51,145 nucleotides of DNA from Balamuthia mandrillaris. Lineage: Eukaryota > Discosea > Longamoebia > Balamuthiidae. The stretch spans positions 1 to 51,145 of the forward strand of contig JAVKOQ010000361.1 in the NCBI GenBank assembly GCA_031835245.1, in the 5' to 3' direction. The translations under genes and the position numbers were made by a program. The stretch's first letter is position 1. Each line of letters starts with the position of its first letter. The notes below the pieces were generated by a model. That model saw only the letters and a program-made list of their open reading frames with translations. It had not been told where the DNA came from and made no database searches. This document shows, one piece after another, positions 48,001-51,145 of the stretch.

Positions 48001-50924
48001 CCTGTGCGTTATCCTCTTCCTAGCGAACGAGAAGAATTCAAGGAAGACGACTCCAACATTTCCGACAAGGACAAATGTGTTGAGCTTCCTCCTCCTCCCG
48101 ACACTGCTCGAAAGATCGCTGAAGGCATCCACGACGCGCTCCAGCGCAACCAGCAAGTGCCTCACGGCCCCAGCAGTTCCCTTCCGGAAAGTGTAATTTA
48201 CCTTAACACCGGCGATGCCAAACCTGTTTTCCGCAAACAGTACCTATCCCCGAGATCTATCACAACTCAGTCTTTAGGCAACTCACCGAATGGCTCCGAC
48301 ACGGCGTCATTGCACTCTCTTCACTCGACTGCCAATGGAATTCTCCCATCCTTCCAGTCCCCAAAAAAGACGAACATGGCAAATGGTCGAAAGTCAGAAT
48401 CTGTATTGACCCTGGTGGCATTAACCCTCTCCTCGCTGATGACGAGTACCCGATCGAGGACACCAAAGTTCTCATCGAACGAGCTCTAGGCCTCAAATGG
48501 GCTACCCTTTTGGACCTCGTCTGGTCCTACAACCAAATCCTGGTTTATCCACCTCACCAAGAAAAGCTTACCTTCACATGGTATGGCGTACGGCTCAAGT
48601 TCGTAGGCGCACCTTTCGGCGTCAAGCACGTTCAGGCTGTCATGTCCCGCTTCATCGCAGCCGCCCTTCGCCTCCTGATCGACATCTCCTCCCACTACGT
48701 GGACGATATCTTGGTCTTCACCAAATCCTCTTCGCTGGAACAGCACATCAGTGACATCGTCAAGGTCATCGATGCCCTCACTGTTGCAGGCCTCCGCCTC
48801 CGCCTCGAGAAATGCCAGTTTGGATATACCCGAGTGCGACTCCTTGGTCATATTGTATCAAGAGATGGCCGCCTACCTGACCTAGAGAAAATCTCTACCT
48901 TTTCTACTTTACCTACTCCCACCACAGGCAAACAAATACAGAGTATCCTAGGTTTCACCAACTTCCTTCGGGACTACATCCCTCGCTACGCAGAGATCGC
49001 GGCACCCCTCGAACCTCTCCGGAACGTCCCTGATATCCGACCTTATTGGAATGACGACTGTCAACAAGCACTTGACACTTTCAAGCGCGTCATCTCCAGT
49101 CCAACCATCTTAAGCGCACCAGATTGGGACAAACCCTTTCGTGTTGGCACCGACGCTTCTCAGCATGGTGTTGGCGCTGTACTTTACCAAGAAGACGACA
49201 ACGGCAAGCGTAGCTACATCTGCTTCGCCAGCAAGGCTCTTAACCCCGCTCAACGCAATTATCCTTCCATCAAACGAGAGCTGCTTGCCATCATCTTCGC
49301 GCTTCGCAGATTCCACTACTACCTCATCGGCCGACGCTTCCTACTCTACACGGACCACAGACCTCTTGTGCATCTTTTCAACGCAAAAGACCTCAACAGC
49401 ATGCTCGCACACTGGGCTCTTGTAATCCTTCACTACGACTTCGAGGTTTTCCATCGGCCTGGCATTCATCATATCTTAGAGGACTCCCTCTCGCGATTGT
49501 ACGCTCCTTCCATCCTCGGCAATGCACCGCTGAATGTTCCTCAAGTTCCTCAGAGCGCCAAAACTCTGGCCCCTAAACCCAAAGTCAACAACATCGAACT
49601 CGACGACAGCCAACTCTCGGCTCCCTCACGTACGTTAAACGACTTCATCAAGGACCTTCTCAGCAAAACGGTTCCTCCACCCAACGAACGTCAACAAATC
49701 TTGGAACGACTCCACTCCATCGGCCACGAAGGTGCTGAAAGCCTCCTTCGCAAAGTGCTTAAGGAAGGTTACTTCTGGCCCAACATCCGCAATGACTGCC
49801 ACAACACAGCACGCCATTGCAAGGAATGCCTTCGCTTCAACGTCACACGGCTCGGCTTCCACCCTCTCAAGTCGATACATGCTACTTTTCCTTTCGAGCA
49901 TATCGCCATCGACCTTACTGGCCCCTTGCAAACAGACTTCATGGGCTATCAATACATCTTCATCATCACGGACATCGCCACACGTTTTACGATTCTCCGC
50001 CCTCTCAAGGACAAATCCGCGGAAGAAGTCTCCCGTGAGTTTGTCAAGATCATCTGCGAACTCGGCTTCCCCAAAATCGTCCAGTCTGACAACGGCACTG
50101 AATTTGTCAACAAAATCATGTCCGCAGTACGTGACCAGGCAGGTTTCGACCACCGGTTCATCTCTTCATACCACCCACGAGCCAACGGAGCTGCAGAAAG
50201 CCACGTCAAGCTCACCAAATCCATGCTCCTGAAATCCCTTAAAGGCGACCTCGGACACTGGTCCACGTTCCTCCCCATTGCTCAATTCGCCCTGAATCAG
50301 CGCATATCCCGTCGCTCAGACTCCAAACCCTTTGAGCTCTTCTTCGGCAGGCCTCTTTCCTACCCAGAAAACTACTTTGAAAGCATATCCAAGCTTAAAA
50401 CTCCTCGTGAGATCACCTCTCTCACCAAGGTCATGCTGCAAATCGTCTACCCCTCCATCTACGAAAAGGTTGCCAAATACTCCGCTAACGTAGAAAAGTA
50501 TTTCAACGCCAACAACAAAATCACCCATTTTTCTCCCGGCGACAAGGTAATGCTGAAAAACTCGTCAGCAAACTCCAAAACCGATCCTAAATATCTCGGC
50601 CCCTTCATCATCCACCACTGCACCAACAACGGAGCCTACGTCCTTCAGGACATCACTGGCGACATACTCCCTGACAAGGTTCCTCCAAGTGCTCTCAAGC
50701 TTGTTGATCCCAACACTCCTTTTGAAGATAAGCACTTCGAAGTTGAAAAGGTCCTCGACCATGACGGCCCACCTTCTGACCGCTACTATCTCGTGAAGTG
50801 GAAAGGATACCCCGACTCGGATAACTCCTGGGTTGCAGCCAAGGACTTCGGCTCCCAGCGACCCATCACCACCTACTGGGGGAAGAAGTACCCCAAGACC
50901 AAGAAACGTCGCAAACGGCGTTAG
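48000..50924 (+). other. Chromovirus RT, RNase H, integrase and chromodomain part
   Basis: Reverse transcriptase with YVDDILVFTKS at about 48.7 kb. RNase H with VGTDASQHGVGAVLYQ at about 49.15 kb and YTDHRPLVHLF at about 49.35 kb. Integrase with the HHCC zinc finger (HSIGHEGAESLL…CKEC, about 49.71–49.83 kb) and the D,D,E core (IDLTGPL, QSDNGTEF, NGAAESHVKL). Chromodomain YYLVKWKGYPDSDNSWV at about 50.79 kb, which in this family directs integration to marked chromatin. Confidence 0.92.
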
Positions 50925-50945
50925 TTCTCTTTGGGAAGGCAGTGA

Positions 50946-51145
50946 TGTTGGAAAACCAACTATTATGACTTCTTGTCGACACTCTCCCCGATACCTCCAA
51001 TTTTTCTTGCCCTTTTTATTTTCCCCTTTTCCTCACGACACATTCAAAGCACACACTTTGGTCCACACCCCTTTTCTTGTGAATAAACCCAGAGTCGCTT
51101 ACGTGCCGTCCCTTTCTTGATCCGCAGGGTTATTCCCCATCAACA
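50946..51145 (+). repeat. 3' LTR of chromovirus
   Basis: 200 bp, about one difference from the 5' LTR. A short purine-rich stretch (GGGAAGGCAGTGA) just before it may be the polypurine tract. Confidence 0.97.

Larger units (their letters stand above)
45578..51145 (+). mobile_element. Ty3/gypsy chromovirus LTR retrotransposon
   Basis: 5,568 bp with two 200-bp LTRs (TGTTGG…CAACA) differing at about one position, so the insertion is very recent. Internal parts in order: gag-like with Cys/His knuckles, aspartic protease, reverse transcriptase, RNase H, integrase, C-terminal chromodomain. This order and the chromodomain place it in the Ty3/gypsy chromoviruses. It looks nearly whole, with about one break in the coding region. 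It sits inside the AT-rich minus-strand gene at 44461–45577. The 3' LTR ends exactly at the window end, so its target duplication cannot be checked. Confidence 0.95.

Noticed and set aside
1-51145. tRNA or rRNA genes
   Set aside because: I scanned the spacers for cloverleaf-type A/B box pairs and rRNA-like blocks and saw none I could support; a covariance-model search would be needed to exclude them fully.

Overview
The window is nuclear DNA from a unicellular eukaryote. Genes are dense and lie on both strands. They carry short GT–AG introns of about 55–230 nt, and many introns hold pyrimidine microsatellites. The gene set (a spliced PP2C-like phosphatase of the CG9801 type, a Tm-1-like/UPF0261–TIM-barrel protein, an SLC26/SulP anion transporter, a PPR protein, an SLC25A44-like carrier and two Frizzled/Smoothened-like receptors) would suit an amoebozoan. 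I cannot fix the species from sequence alone.

Layout. (1) 1–3718: a MULE DNA transposon (copy 1, plus strand), missing only its first ~15 bp at the window edge. It abuts a PP2C-like gene (to 5847) whose N-terminal part lies beyond the transposon. (2) 6–35 kb: ordinary host genes. In order these are a Glu/Arg coiled-coil protein, a BTB(T1)–SPRY protein, an eight-cysteine Cx9C protein, the 14-exon-class Tm-1-like gene, the SLC26 transporter, a secreted metzincin protease, an R3H protein with nuclease-like segments, a PPR protein (divergent from the R3H gene), a nucleotidyltransferase-like enzyme, an SLC25 carrier, and two Frizzled-like receptors flanking a small unknown secreted-protein locus. 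(3) 35–37 kb: a scrambled Mutator-like transposase relic whose catalytic piece points the opposite way to its two ends. (4) 37.8–43.7 kb: a Helitron relic with a zinc-knuckle and helicase on the plus strand and its Rep (HUH) segment on the minus strand. A solo LTR sits inside Rep, and a second, intact-looking MULE (copy 2, minus strand) sits inside that LTR with a perfect 9-bp target duplication. The Helitron ends at a short TTAGGG tract. (5) 43.7–45.6 kb: a strongly AT-rich island with minus-strand reading frames resembling a tyrosine recombinase, an acidic linker and a chromodomain. (6) 45,578–51,145: a young Ty3/gypsy chromovirus with 200-bp LTRs, inserted in that AT-rich gene and ending exactly at the window end.

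The left two thirds is therefore a conserved housekeeping and signalling gene block. The right third is a pile of mobile elements nested in one another. The two MULE copies form a 3.7-kb inverted pair around the gene block. The most unusual signals are the two transposon relics with flipped cores (the Helitron flip has a CTGCAG palindrome at both junctions), TIRs built from ~20-bp iterations, a consistent sense-strand pyrimidine bias of intronic microsatellites, and an RNA hairpin that would bury a splice donor.
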